Source of the DNA: Schizochytrium sp. CCTCC M209059
Taxonomy: Eukaryota; Sar; Bigyra; Thraustochytrida; Thraustochytriidae
Assembly: GCA_000818945.1 (NCBI GenBank)
Contig: KN805406.1
Span: 62,001-126,000 of the forward strand
DNA length: 64,000 nucleotides
Direction: 5' to 3'
Part shown: positions 38,228-48,500 of the stretch, piece by piece
Position numbering within the stretch: position 1 is the first letter of the stretch
How the letters are laid out: each line of letters opens with the position of its first letter
Made by a program: the position numbers and the translations under genes
Notes under the pieces: model-generated
The model's database searches: none
Seen by the model: only the letters and a program-made list of their open reading frames with translations
What the model was told of the DNA's origin: nothing

Positions 38228-39157
38228 ATGGACGCGCCAGGCGATCACTACGGTGCCCAGGTGCGCTTGGACGAGCCTTCGCAACGAAGCATGTACCCTG
38301 CAGGCGAAATTCCGGCAGCAAGAGTAGTGCACCATGTTGATGCGGAAGAGGATATTGAGGCAGCCAAGGTTGTTGCGCAAGAGACCCATGAGGGAAATGT
38401 GTCATTTTCAGGTGAACCGGGAACCGGCGCATGCGCTCACGCAGAGAGAAGCAATACTGCTCATGTTTGCTTACCTTCTTTCGACTCCAACTCCTTGGTC
38501 GTTGGCCACGACCTTTCATGGACATCCATGTTCACTGTGACCTTGCTTCTTGGGTGGTCTGGCGCCCATCAATTTGCGTTGGGCCGTTTCAAATGGGGCT
38601 TTCTCTATGTTGCAACACTCGGTTTTCTCGGATGGGGCATTATTGTCGACTTGCTGAGCTTGCGGACGCTTTTAGACTCACGTTGCACACATTTGAGGCT
38701 CGATGGGCACAATGACCTGCTTGTAGAGCGCCAAAATATGGCCCAGCGTGCACATGACAGTTATGTACTTTGGATTTTCGGCATGCTTGGTCTCCATCAA
38801 TTCTACCTCGGCCGCACGCGCGTTGGCCTTTTGTACCTTTGCTCATTTGGGCTCTTTGGCATGTACATTTTCGACCTAGTGCGCATCCCCGCCCTTTCGC
38901 GCGCCAACGCGGACGAATTACATGTTTTCGAGGCGTATCTCGCACTCATTCCCGGAGGATTTTTTGGACTGCATCATTTCTACCTAGGAAATTGGAAGCT
39001 CGGCCTGCTCTATCTTTGCACGCTCGGTTTTTGGGGGGTTGGCTTTCTTGTCGACCTCGTTCGACTCCCCTCCCTTGTACAAAAGGCCAACAAAGAGCGT
39101 GAAGCTGAGAACGATCAAGATGCTCGGGATTATCAACACGATATTGCAAGAGCATAA
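38228..39157 (+). CDS. Triple TM2-domain membrane protein
   Basis: 309 residues; the ATG has a perfect Kozak context (ACCACCATGG). The N-terminal ~90 residues are soluble. Three TM2 modules follow, each two transmembrane helices linked by a short turn: ~96-140 (LLLGWSGAHQFALGRFKWGF), ~178-222 (FGMLGLHQFYLGRTRVGLLY) and ~240-285 (FFGLHHFYLGNWKLGLLYLC). All share the G-x-H-x-F-Y-L-G pattern and end in a V/D-L motif. The C-terminus is charged (QKANKEREAENDQDARDYQH). Most TM2 proteins have a single module, so a tandem array of three is an unusual size; the biochemical role of TM2 proteins is poorly known. An upstream exon at 38099 is possible. Confidence 0.85.
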   Translation: MDAPGDHYGAQVRLDEPSQRSMYPAGEIPAARVVHHVDAEEDIEAAKVVAQETHEGNVSFSGEPGTGACAHAERSNTAHVCLPSFDSNSLVVGHDLSWTSMFTVTLLLGWSGAHQFALGRFKWGFLYVATLGFLGWGIIVDLLSLRTLLDSRCTHLRLDGHNDLLVERQNMAQRAHDSYVLWIFGMLGLHQFYLGRTRVGLLYLCSFGLFGMYIFDLVRIPALSRANADELHVFEAYLALIPGGFFGLHHFYLGNWKLGLLYLCTLGFWGVGFLVDLVRLPSLVQKANKEREAENDQDARDYQHDIARA

Positions 39158-39321
39158 AAGTATTCTCGAACAGAAAAGAAGAAAGCAGCATTTGACCTGT
39201 CTTATCGCAATTGGCAATACGTTCCCCCTTTTGATACGATATTTGCTCAAGACTTCTCCAAGATGTGGCGGAGGTTGATTAAAGGATGTCCCTTACTTTC
39301 GTTCACAGTTGGCATTATGTT

Positions 39322-39912
39322 TTACTTTTTAAGATAAACGGTAAGACCAGGCTGTAATGTGGTACGTAATTGTGCGAGGACTTGTGCCTTTTGATCCATA
39401 ACACGCGCAGTCTCTGATGGCTTGCGCACCTTGATTGCAACTTTTTTTGCACCTGGAGACCAAGGAACCAGTTCAGAAACCTTGCGCGAGACCACGCCGG
39501 AAACTGCAGTTTTCACCATTCGTGCAACGAAAAGAGTTGCCACACCATGTGTCACGTGCGCAAGCGGGGGCTGGCGCATGGATGCACGCATAGACGCCGT
39601 GGGCCGTCTCTTAAAACTTTGATCAACAGTGCGCTGCAAGAGACCCATCTCCGTCTCTACGCGCTTGCTCACGCGAGTGCGCGAAACGTTTTGTTGCTCC
39701 TCACGACGAGTTCGTCGCAACGTTGCGTCGCGCTCATATTGTGAAAGATTTCGGATATATGGGGTCCGCACCTCCAGCCTGGGTTCGATGCGTGGTCTCC
39801 GTTTTGCTGCGACATGCCTTCGTCTCCGTTCTGCCGAGAGCGATCGCAACAAGACCTCACTCGTCGGAGTCTTCACGAGCTTGCGAGGGGGCGAATTCGG
39901 GAGTACGTGGTC

Positions 39913-39968
<56 letters not shown>

Positions 39969-40785
39969 GATGATGATGATGATATTTTCGTACTTGCTTG
40001 AGAGCGCACATTTTCGCCTTGTGGACCGCGGCGACTTCCTTACAAATGTCCATACGTCGCTGAATGATGCTGAGGCGCTCCTCACGGACGCGTCGCAGCC
40101 GCTCGAGGTACACTTGCATTCGTCGACAGTCGTCCTCGAGGCTTTCCTTGGAAATAAATGATTTTGCGGCAACAATACGTCGCAAAAAGGCAACATTGGA
40201 GACAAAGAGCTCCTTTTGCTGAATGGCGGCGCGCTCAGCGCGCGCGGACTTATTGCGCGCGCCCTTTGGTCGCCGAGGAGCCAAGGTATCCACTGCGGGT
40301 TCCACGTGGGCAATTTTCTTTCCCAGCGCGTAGTTCTCTGCATCGATGCGGCGCTGCAAGGCGCGACGTCGAAGCTCACGGGCGACAGTCCTGTGCTGCA
40401 CATACCTTGTGCGATAACTTGGTTCTTTTCGCGAGGAGACAGGCACGTGAGGCCGGATGCCGGCCTTGAGCCGCGTCACATGGCCCTGAAAGGTTCTTGT
40501 GCTCTCCTCGTGCCTCCAGCGACTCCAGTGCAGCTCGCTGCTCTGCGCCATGACGCGATGCGCGCCTTTTGTGGCGCCGCCCGCGCCTTCGGTTTGCGAA
40601 CCACCAGCGCGAGGCGCCGATGGTGTCGCCGCGCGGTTGGCGGCGGCCACCCCTCCCTTGCTAGGAAAGTCTTTTCGACCTTGCCAGTCAAGCTTCCCAC
40701 CGCGCGCAGTGCAGACAGTGCAAGCAGCAAGCCTTGCAGTGAAAGTCCAGCGCCCGGATTGAACGGATAACTTGGAGCCCTCCAT
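39322..40785 (-). CDS. Basic, polyQ/polyHis-containing protein, unknown
   Basis: 487 residues from the ATG at 40783-40785 (reverse). Highly basic, with many short Arg/Lys clusters (RTVARELRRRALQRRIDAEN, DCRRMQVYLERLRRVREERL) that could form helices binding nucleic acid or microtubules. At about residues 270-295 there is a run of four His and about twenty Gln encoded by near-pure CAA. The frame extends upstream to an ATG at 40863 that would add a hydrophobic, signal-like leader (MLRCSFVFALSICLLVLLAS). That ATG, however, lies just past the AATAAA of the upstream gene, so the internal ATG is preferred. No known domain recognised. Confidence 0.6.
39913..39981. repeat. (TTG)n then (GAT)n trinucleotide repeat (polyGln/polyHis coding)
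   Basis: About 19 TTG units followed by four GAT units on the plus strand; on the coding strand they give polyHis then polyGln. Likely length-variable between strains. Confidence 0.95.
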
Positions 40786-40872
40786 GACTGTGAAGGAAAG
40801 CGTCGAAGCAAGCAAAACTAACAAGCAGATCGAAAGAGCAAACACAAAAGAACAGCGCAACATAATCACAGC

Positions 40873-40878
40873 TTTATT
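40873..40878 (-). promoter_or_regulatory. Polyadenylation signal AATAAA
   Basis: Reverse-strand AATAAA about 50 bp after the WS/DGAT stop. Its position argues that the downstream gene starts at 40785 rather than 40863. Confidence 0.55.
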
Positions 40879-40926
40879 CGAGTCTCGTCTCTCTCAACCA
40901 AGCAAGGCACGCGTACGTGCTCGGAC

Positions 40927-42573
40927 CTAAAAGCAATCGAGACAGGAACGACGGGAGGAAATCATGCCGTCATGGCTCATGACCTCCTCATAAAAGGCCT
41001 CGAACTGAGGACCCCAGTGCTTGGCAACGAGGTTCGGGTCGACGCCGAGATTGGCGTCGAGGCAGACCGAGGCAGAGACATTGTTGTTGTAAGAAAGGAT
41101 GCCAACGTAGAGCGCGAGCGGGCTAAAAATGAGAAAGCTCATGTCCGTGACGCGCGCTCCCGCAATCTTGACAGCGTGCGCAGGGGCGGCAACATTGGAA
41201 AGCTGCGCAGTAGCCTTGTTCGCGGCTTGGAGCACCGTCGAGTTGGACAATTTCAGAGGGAGAATAGGTACGAGGACCTTGGCCGTGCGCGTGGTGACAA
41301 AGGGCGCCGGCGACATCTTAATCTTGTCAAGATCGCGCTTGATTTTCCAAAAGAGGTCAACATTCGAGCCCTTGAACGTGACGTAGAATTTGAGAAAGCC
41401 GTACGAGAACTGATTTCGCGGATCGTCGTCGCGAAAGGGGTCCTCGCCGCGTGAGCGCGTTGAGATCGGAAACTGCGCGCTGACCTTGGCCCCGCTCAAA
41501 GCAGCCTCGTCGCCCGCCTCGATAAAGTACTCTCGCATCGTGAGCGTCAGCAAGAGGATGAGAACGTCGTTGAGCGTTGCGCCTTCGAGCTTGTTCTTGA
41601 CCTCCTTCATTCGCGGCAAAGGAACCTTCTCCGTGAATGCGAAGCGGCGTTCACCAGACACGTCGCTCGTATTCTTGGGCCGCAGCGAGTTCGGTGGGTC
41701 CGAGGCGGAGAACACGTTAAAGACGCCACTCCACAGACCTCCAAGAAAGATACGAGTGCGGTTGAGTGGGCCAAAGGTCGCCTTCTTCTTGCGCTTCATC
41801 GGTGGGCGTGATGCCTGAATCATTGCAGCCTCCTCGTTGTCCGAGGCTGGATCGAGCATGCGCATGAGAACCTCAATTTGAGAGACACCGTCGCCAATGG
41901 CGTGGCTAATTTTGGTAATGAGGCAAGCGCGGCCATCATCGAGACGCGGGACATACAAGAGCTGCCACAAAGGTTTGTTCAGGTCCGGCTCCCATCCATT
42001 GTACATGTTTTCCACAAAGTGAATGACGTCATTGGTGGTGGGCGGCGTGTCACCGTCCGCCAAGACTTTTTGCAAGTGATAGTCAATGTCAAAGTCATCA
42101 AGATTGACCTCGACAAAGTGAAACTTTTGCGGCAGAGGAAAGGAACGGGCTTTCATGCGTGCGCGAAAGCGTGGCATGACCATGAGGCGTTCAGCAACAA
42201 CCGTCTGCACGCGCTCAAAGCCAGGGTCATGGTCGAAAAAGAGAATTCCTGTGACCCAGCTTGCCTTTGACTGGCTTTCGCGTTGCAAGTTGCCCACGAG
42301 GCGGGTCGTAATGCTTGCCCTGATTTTGCGCCCAGGTCTAGAAGCGTTGGTCACCGTTCGGCCCAGCGAGATACCGCTGGGAACGGCTTCGAGCGAGTCC
42401 GAATACGGAAACTCGTCATCCTCGGCGACTTCATCATCATCATCATCGCCACCCAAGTCCTTCGTCTGTTCTGGTTCTTCGAGCTCATCAACCTCGACCT
42501 CGGGGTCAAGCTCGAGCTCATCGAGCGGGGTGACCTTGGTCGAAACCTGCGCGCTTGCGTCTGACGAGGCCAT
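40927..42573 (-). CDS. WS/DGAT-family acyltransferase (wax ester synthase/diacylglycerol acyltransferase)
   Basis: 548 residues, ATG at 42571-42573 (reverse). After an acidic, disordered N-terminus (~90 residues) comes a WS/DGAT fold: PLPQKFHFVEVNLDDFDIDY, NKPLWQLLYVPRLDDGRACL, then the active-site region KISHAIGDGVSQIEVLMRML near residue 220, and the second half TLNDVLILLLTLTMREYFI and APAHAVKIAGARVTDMSFLI. The hallmark HHxxxDG reads S-H-A-I-G-D-G, so the first His is Ser; the catalytic second His and DG remain. Family knowledge: acyl-CoA-dependent synthesis of triacylglycerol or wax esters. In an oil-rich protist a role in storage lipid is plausible. Codon use and Kozak are ordinary. Confidence 0.85.
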   Translation of the reverse strand: MASSDASAQVSTKVTPLDELELDPEVEVDELEEPEQTKDLGGDDDDDEVAEDDEFPYSDSLEAVPSGISLGRTVTNASRPGRKIRASITTRLVGNLQRESQSKASWVTGILFFDHDPGFERVQTVVAERLMVMPRFRARMKARSFPLPQKFHFVEVNLDDFDIDYHLQKVLADGDTPPTTNDVIHFVENMYNGWEPDLNKPLWQLLYVPRLDDGRACLITKISHAIGDGVSQIEVLMRMLDPASDNEEAAMIQASRPPMKRKKKATFGPLNRTRIFLGGLWSGVFNVFSASDPPNSLRPKNTSDVSGERRFAFTEKVPLPRMKEVKNKLEGATLNDVLILLLTLTMREYFIEAGDEAALSGAKVSAQFPISTRSRGEDPFRDDDPRNQFSYGFLKFYVTFKGSNVDLFWKIKRDLDKIKMSPAPFVTTRTAKVLVPILPLKLSNSTVLQAANKATAQLSNVAAPAHAVKIAGARVTDMSFLIFSPLALYVGILSYNNNVSASVCLDANLGVDPNLVAKHWGPQFEAFYEEVMSHDGMISSRRSCLDCF

Positions 42574-43519
42574 ACTTCCCCTCCTTCTCGTGAACGTGCC
42601 CTGTTGCTGCTCCTGCTGCTGCTCCTGCTGCTTTGGTACGTACTGCTGTTGCCCTTGCTCTTACTCTTGCTGTTGCTACTCCTGCAACTCCGACGCCGCG
42701 CCGTCCCGCTGCCGCTCGAGTCGTCAACGGGCCAGACGTATCTTGCTCGCCGCCGCGCGAATGCTCTCCGCTTCCGGGTTTGCTTGCTCTGTTCTGCTCT
42801 GCTCTGCTCCGCTCTCCACTGCGACACCGGCACGAGGCGGCGCGGCACGGCGGGCCCAATCTTGGTCCGCGTCGGGCACGATGTGACCACCAAAAAGCCC
42901 CCGTAAACTTGCGGCCTCGCCGCAGACGCGCGAGACGCAAACACGCTGCGCGCTACGGGCGAGCGAACCGAGGCTTGGCAGAGCTACGAGACGAGACGAG
43001 ACGAGACGAGACGAGACGAGACGAGACGAGACGAGACAAGACGAGACGAAACCAGGTGCCACTCGAGTGGCGGTGCGATGGTGCGGCGAGCAAGCAAGCA
43101 AGCAAGCCACTGCGAGCACGTGCACCACGCGCTCTCTCTGTCTGTCTCAATCTCTCGCTGCCAAAGTGCGAGTGTATTCCCGGGTGTATGTGCGTGTTTG
43201 TGGGTGAATAACCCATTTGCGGCGGGGCCTTCTTTATTCGCCAGCAAGGAGCAGCCTGTGCGCGTGCTGGAGCAGCCATAGCCGAGATGGGTGAAACAAG
43301 GCGTCATGGCAGTCGGAGGCGCCGGGGTCGGTCGGAGTGCAGAAATCTCCTTTCACAGCGTGGACCTTGTGCGTACCGTGACGACGCCTGCAGCTGCCGG
43401 TGGCAAATACAGCAAAACAGCGAGAGTCTTGAGAAAGAAGAGGGAGGGGAGGGAGGAAGTACAAGCGACTGCAACTTGGGGTCCTCGTTGGGAGGAAAAA
43501 AAAACGCAAAAAAAAATAA
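42574..43519. other. Intergenic, repeat-rich, no gene seen
   Basis: About 950 bp between the WS/DGAT start and the first tRNA. CTG/TGC repeats near 42603-42640, CTCTG repeats near 42790-42815, the ACGAG pentamer array (42985-43049), and one near-match to the ACTTGCG motif (ATA ACCC ATTTGCG, 43208-43221). Confidence 0.55.
42985..43049. repeat. ACGAG pentamer tandem array
   Basis: About 13 near-perfect ACGAG units; one unit reads ACAAG. Confidence 0.95.
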
Positions 43520-43591
43520 TGGACACATCGAGGATTGAACTCGAGACCTTCTCAATGCAAATGAGACGTGCTGCCACTGCACCATGCGCCC
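43520..43591 (-). tRNA. tRNA-Ala (anticodon UGC), copy 1
   Basis: 72 nt, folds completely: acceptor GGGCGCA/TGTGTCC with discriminator A, D arm GTGC-AGTGGCA-GCAC, anticodon arm TCTCA-TTTGCAT-TGAGA (anticodon TGC), variable AGGTC, T arm TCGAG-TTCAATC-CTCGA. The acceptor contains the G3-U70 pair that is the alanine identity element. Internal promoter boxes A (TGGTGCAGTGG) and B (GAGTTCAATCC) are present. CCA is not encoded and a T-run follows (Pol III terminator). Confidence 0.95.
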
Positions 43592-43678
43592 ACTACTGTT
43601 ACGATAGTCCGTGCTTTCCCCTACTATAACCGTGCGGCTGATACAGTAGTTCACAAAAAAAAAATACTGAAAAAAAAA

Positions 43679-43745
43679 GGGGACTTCTAAGAGTTGAACT
43701 CCAGTCCTATAGTACTACTGGTCTGATTTAAGAAAAGTAGGCTGG
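43679..43745 (-). pseudogene. Degenerate tRNA-like remnant
   Basis: On the reverse strand this 67-bp stretch between two T-runs ends GGAGTTCAACTC...AGAAGTCCCC followed by eight T. The box B-like GAGTTCAACTC and the terminator resemble a tRNA 3' half, but I cannot fold a full cloverleaf: no matching 5' acceptor is present. Confidence 0.3.
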
Positions 43746-43760
43746 GAAAAAAATAATTTT

Positions 43761-43832
43761 TGGACACATCGAGGATTGAACTCGAGACCTTCTCAATGCA
43801 AATGAGACGTGCTGCCACTGCACCATGCGCCC
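43761..43832 (-). tRNA. tRNA-Ala (anticodon UGC), copy 2
   Basis: Identical over all 72 nt to the copy at 43520-43591, with the same A-rich AAATAAT flank on its 3' side, so the pair arose by recent local duplication or is homogenised. T-run terminator follows on the coding strand. Confidence 0.95.
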
Positions 43833-44084
43833 TCCGAAGACAAGATGGGAGACGGAACACAGACTTATATACGCCTGATACTTTTGGGCGAAGATACCGG
43901 CGGCGGTGAGTCTGAGCTGGGTCGGGTCTCGATCACGACGCTGCAGCAAAGCAGGATCGTGAAGAGCAGAGGAGACTGGCGCGCACGCAAGCTCGCTTGC
44001 ACGCACGCGAGCGTAGTCGAGATCGCGATAGGAAGCCGTGAGCGTGAGCGCGAGCGTGCTTGAGAAAAGAAGAAGAAGAAGAAG

Positions 44085-44332
44085 ATGAGAATGGCTGTGG
44101 CAAGATGGACGACGCCGTTGGCGGTCCTGACGCTCGCGGCGGCTTTGCAAGGGACTGCGACGGCGGTCGGTGCCATAGAGCAAGTGCTTGTGGGACAGCA
44201 CGGTAATCCCGGATCCAAGGTTGGTCCCATCCCGACGACGACGCTGCGGAATGGCGTGGAGATGCCCGTACGTTTTTTCACGTCGTCGAAACAAGGAAAA
44301 AGGTGGTAATACATACAGCAAAGGCTGACTAA

Positions 44333-44363
<31 letters not shown>

Positions 44364-45227
44364 GCGTGATCCTCATGACAGATGGTTGGCCTCGGTACCT
44401 GGGAGTACAACAACTCGGTCGCGTATAAGGCAACCATGACAGCGCTCAAAGTCGGCTATGTTCATGTAGACACTGCGACAATGTACGGCAATCACGCTGG
44501 CGTTGGGCAAGCAATCCAAGACTGGCAAACTCAGAATGGAGGCCGCCGCGAAGACATCTTTGTGACGACTAAGATCCCAGGCGGCCTCAACTACAGCGCA
44601 GCTGAGGCCGCCCTCGAGGCCTCCCTCAAGGATCTTGGCCTCGACTATGTCGACCTCATGCTTGTCCACTTTCCTGCCTACTGGGATGGTAAAGGAGGAC
44701 CTGAGATGCGCGTTGAAGGTTGGAAGGCCATGATGGACTTTCATGCCGCCAAGAAGGCCCGCGCCATTGGTGTAAGCCACTTTTGCAAACGCCACATTCT
44801 CGACCTCGTCCACGCCGGACTTACTATCCCTCACGTGAATCAGGTCGAATTCCACGTAGGGATGGGAAGCGCGGGCCCCGAGGCAACAGATGACCGTGAG
44901 TTTGATCACATGGTCGGAACGCTGTACCAGTCCTTTAGCCCTCTTTGTGGACCCTGCGGAACCTCTGAGCTCATCAACGGCGAGCTGGTCACCGAGATTG
45001 GCAAAAAGTACGGCAAGTCTGGCGCCCAGGTCTCACTCAAGTGGCAGGTGCAGCAAGGCATTCCTGTGATCCCCAAGTCAGACGAAGCATCGCACATCAT
45101 TGCCAATGCCCAGCTCTTCGACTGGGAACTCAGCATTGAGGACATGATCAAGCTTGATGCCGCAAAGTCGCCCCCGGTCACGGGAGGCGGCGACAACAAG
45201 ACCTCTGGCGACTGCAAAATCCCTTGA
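44085..45227 (+). CDS. Aldo-keto reductase with signal peptide, one intron
   Basis: Join 44085-44267 and 44382-45227 gives 342 residues. The 114-bp intron (GTACGT...CATGACAG) contains a CGCA repeat; splicing in phase 0 restores TTTLRNGVEMP|MVGLGTW, the classic AKR start. The N-terminus MRMAVARWTTPLAVLTLAAA is a probable signal peptide, so the enzyme would enter the secretory pathway, unusual for AKRs. The catalytic tetrad is visible: Asp and Tyr in VDTATMYGN, Lys in VTTKIPG, His in MLVHFPAYW. Later motifs are ARAIGVSHFCKRHI, NQVEFHVGM and QGIPVIPKSDEASH (NADP-binding). Substrate unknown; reduces aldehydes or ketones with NADPH. Confidence 0.92.
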
Positions 45228-45518
45228 ACACGAAGCAACGAGACCATGCCTAAACATATGACCGAACTTTCTTTCTTTTGAACTTTCCTCGCGTGAAATC
45301 ACAACATCTGCAAGTCTTTCAAAGGCGAGTGATGGAAGATTGATTAGACTCTTTGACGGCAGGACCTAGCAGGAAAGACACGTGCCAAACGCCTTCACGA
45401 GATGAATTCTCGAAATCAAAGGAAAGTTGATTTTGAAATTATTTGTTCTTGTTCATGTTGTGATCGTTGCCCGAAAAGAGAAATGCCACCGAGAATGGGC
45501 TTTCTTGCTTTTAGCATC

Positions 45519-48500
45519 CTATGCAGCTTGGCCGCCGGAGATTGCCGGACCTGCAACAAGGTTAGCCCCCGCCGAAGTTGAACTACCGTCCAACGATGAT
45601 GATGATGATGATGATGATGATAATGATAATGATGGTGACGAGGTTTGCGAGGACTCTTGCGCTTGCTTCGGAAAGCTCTTACGCTTAACGATACGCTCAA
45701 GACCCTTGATGAGAACATCACGAGCCTCGAGCTCAGAATCCGCTTCGCGAAGCTTTTGCTCAAAAAAATCAAAGTTGCGCTTGGCTTGCGTACGCTCGCG
45801 CTCCAAATCCAGCGTCAGCTGATCCAAAACGTTTGCCATGTACTCCTTTGCATCCTGGGCGTCCTGCTGCAGTCGCGAGAGGCGCGAGATTTCGTCCGAT
45901 TGGGCGGCAAGCTGCAGCTGCTGCGACTGAATGATTGACACAAGCGAGGCAAGCGAGGCGGCCTCGTCAGAACTCAGAGCTCCGGCAGCGGTAGGCACGC
46001 GCAAGGGAGCCTTTGGCACACCTGTCGTGAATGCGCGCTCGCGCTCGCGAAAGTCTGCTTCGAGATCTAGCATGCGTGTGGTAAGTTCGGTGATGCGCGC
46101 TTCGCGCTCCGCGGCTACGACCTTGTACTCCCAACATCGCTGTTCAGCATCCTCGAGCTGAGCGTGCAGCCTCGTCTTTTGCTCCTTTAGCAACGCCCGC
46201 TCGTGCTCGCTCTCTCGAAGCGCCGACTTGAGCCTCGAAGCCAACACCCGGTCGGCAAAAGGCCCGTACGTCTGCTCACGAAATGCCTCCACCATGGCCA
46301 TCGTCACTCCCTTTGCATTCTCACCAAAGAGCTCACGAGCAATGCGCTTACATTTTTCCAGCGACATGGTTTCCTGAGGGCTTTGAACTTGCTCGCTCGC
46401 TCGGTATCCTTGCAATACCCGTGCTTCGAGCTTTGCAAGGCCTCGGAAGCTTCCCAGCCTCGTGCTTTGCGGTCGTGATGACGAGGGCAAAACATCTTCT
46501 TCTGTCACTTCACGCACGTGCACAGCGAGCAATTCTGGCTCCAAACCTTGACCACCCGGCTTGATGCTTCCCACAAATGACGAATTTCGTGAGCACGAGG
46601 GTGACCGGACCCAGGAGCGCGACCTTTCGGTCAGCGATAGCATTTGCTCAGCCTTGACCTGCTGCACCGCCGCCTCGGCTTCGCGCGCGGCCACTTTCTC
46701 GCGCTCTTTCTCTGCCTCAGCAAGAGCAGCCTCCTTTTCGAGCCGTGCTGCTTCTTCTTTCGCAGCACGAGCAGCTTCAGCGAGCCGTGCTGCTTCCTCC
46801 TGCGCAAGTTGCGCAGCTTCAGCAAGACGAGCAGCAAATTCAAGTCTTGCGCGCCACCCTCGTACGCAGCATTGAATTTCGAGCGCAGCAGCCTTTTGCA
46901 AAAGAAATGTGCATCGCACACGATGCGCACGAAAGCGTTGTTGAATCGTTGAAATGGCCTCGTTACGTGCACGAAAGTAGCGCAAACGACTTTCAAAGTG
47001 GTGCGCAGCCATTGCCTTGGCCACACACTTGCGCCACAGCATGCGCACATAGTACAACTTGAACCGGTCAATAACATACTTGCGCTCCGCTTGGGCCTTG
47101 GCGTCCGAAGGCGCGGCGCACGACCACACCTTCGATGCCTCAAGAATGCGGTCCAACATGGACAGCTGGCCATTACGGAAAAAGACGCGTGTCGTTCCGC
47201 ACCGATATGCCTTGTGAGGGACGTCAAACGCCCAGAAAAGGGCTTTAGTGAATTCGCGCGCGTTCCCTGCACCAAGATTTCGCCATATGCGCAGGGCCTC
47301 CTGAGGAAGTGTCTCCGCGTACGCATCAATGAGACTCTGGTACGGAATACGTGTCGGAAGTCCTGACTTAAGTACCTGCGCGGTCTGCTCAATGCTCAAG
47401 CAGCGCAACTGACTCACGACGAGAGCTCGATCGAACCACGGTCGTCCTTCCTCACGCTGCATTTGCACATTCGGCTTGACACATCGAATAAATGAACACT
47501 TTGTGGCCTCGAGGGTCTCCACGAGCTCTTTGATCTGCACAGCGAACTTTGACACGATTGACTGCACCTTTCGTCGCGGACGGCGACGCGACCCGGCCCC
47601 TGATCCTGATCCTGTGCCGGCTCGTGCATTTGTAGGACCACGCGCTGTGTCTGCTGGCGAGCATCGGCCCCACGCGACAGCTACGTTTGTTGCTGTACTT
47701 AGCACTTGCTGCGCGCGCTCGGGAAGCTGGTCATTATTCTTGTGGATGAAGCCCTCCGCCACATAGGAAACTGGCCCTGGATAATGCGCGACGATAAAAG
47801 TCGTGCGAATGTCTTTTGGATGAGGCCGCGGAAAGCACGTGTGTCCAGCGAATGAGTCATGCATGGCCTTGTTCAGCTTTTCGTCCGAAGGTTGGGGCGC
47901 ACGACTAACCTCGTCGACAAGTGCCAAAAGCCCAGGTTTCCCCTTGACGCCATGAAAAAGATGCACGCACTCGCTCGAGGCGCGCGGGGGAGGAAAGTCT
48001 GCACCCTTCATGACAAGACCCTCTGCTTTGTAAAGCGCCACTTCTGCCTCGAATACCTGCCGGATAAAGGTGTCTTGAAGCGCCTCATTCGTGTAGTTGA
48101 TGAGAAGTTGTTCAAAGCTATTTTGCTGCATTGACTCGAAACCAAAAATGTCGAGCACCCCAATAAAGTGCATCGACGTCCTCGGCGTCTCTGAGCCTTG
48201 ATCAGCCTGCGGTCCACCGAGACTTTGATTTAAACGCTGAAGAACCCAGTCAAAGGCACCAGCATATATGGCCTTGGCGACCGCATTGCGATTTTGCACC
48301 GCGCGCTCGATCCCTTCTGGCGTCACAATTGGCTCACTCGAGCCAGGTACGCGCACTTCGCGCTCGCACAAGAGCTTTTGTAAAGCATCTCGACCTCCTT
48401 CAAGCCCAAGTAAGGAGCAGCACGTACCTGCGTCGCTCGATATAGTGGCTGCATCGGCGTCTCCTTCGAATTCGACCTGAAGCAAATGCAAAACTCCTGC

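Noticed and set aside
40786..40863. Signal-peptide-like leader on the polyQ protein
   Set aside because: Its ATG lies just past the AATAAA of the upstream gene, and the rest of the protein looks nuclear/cytosolic.
42901..42912. Additional ACTTGCG near the WS/DGAT start
   Set aside because: Lacks the A/T word at the fixed four-base spacing and points away from WS/DGAT.
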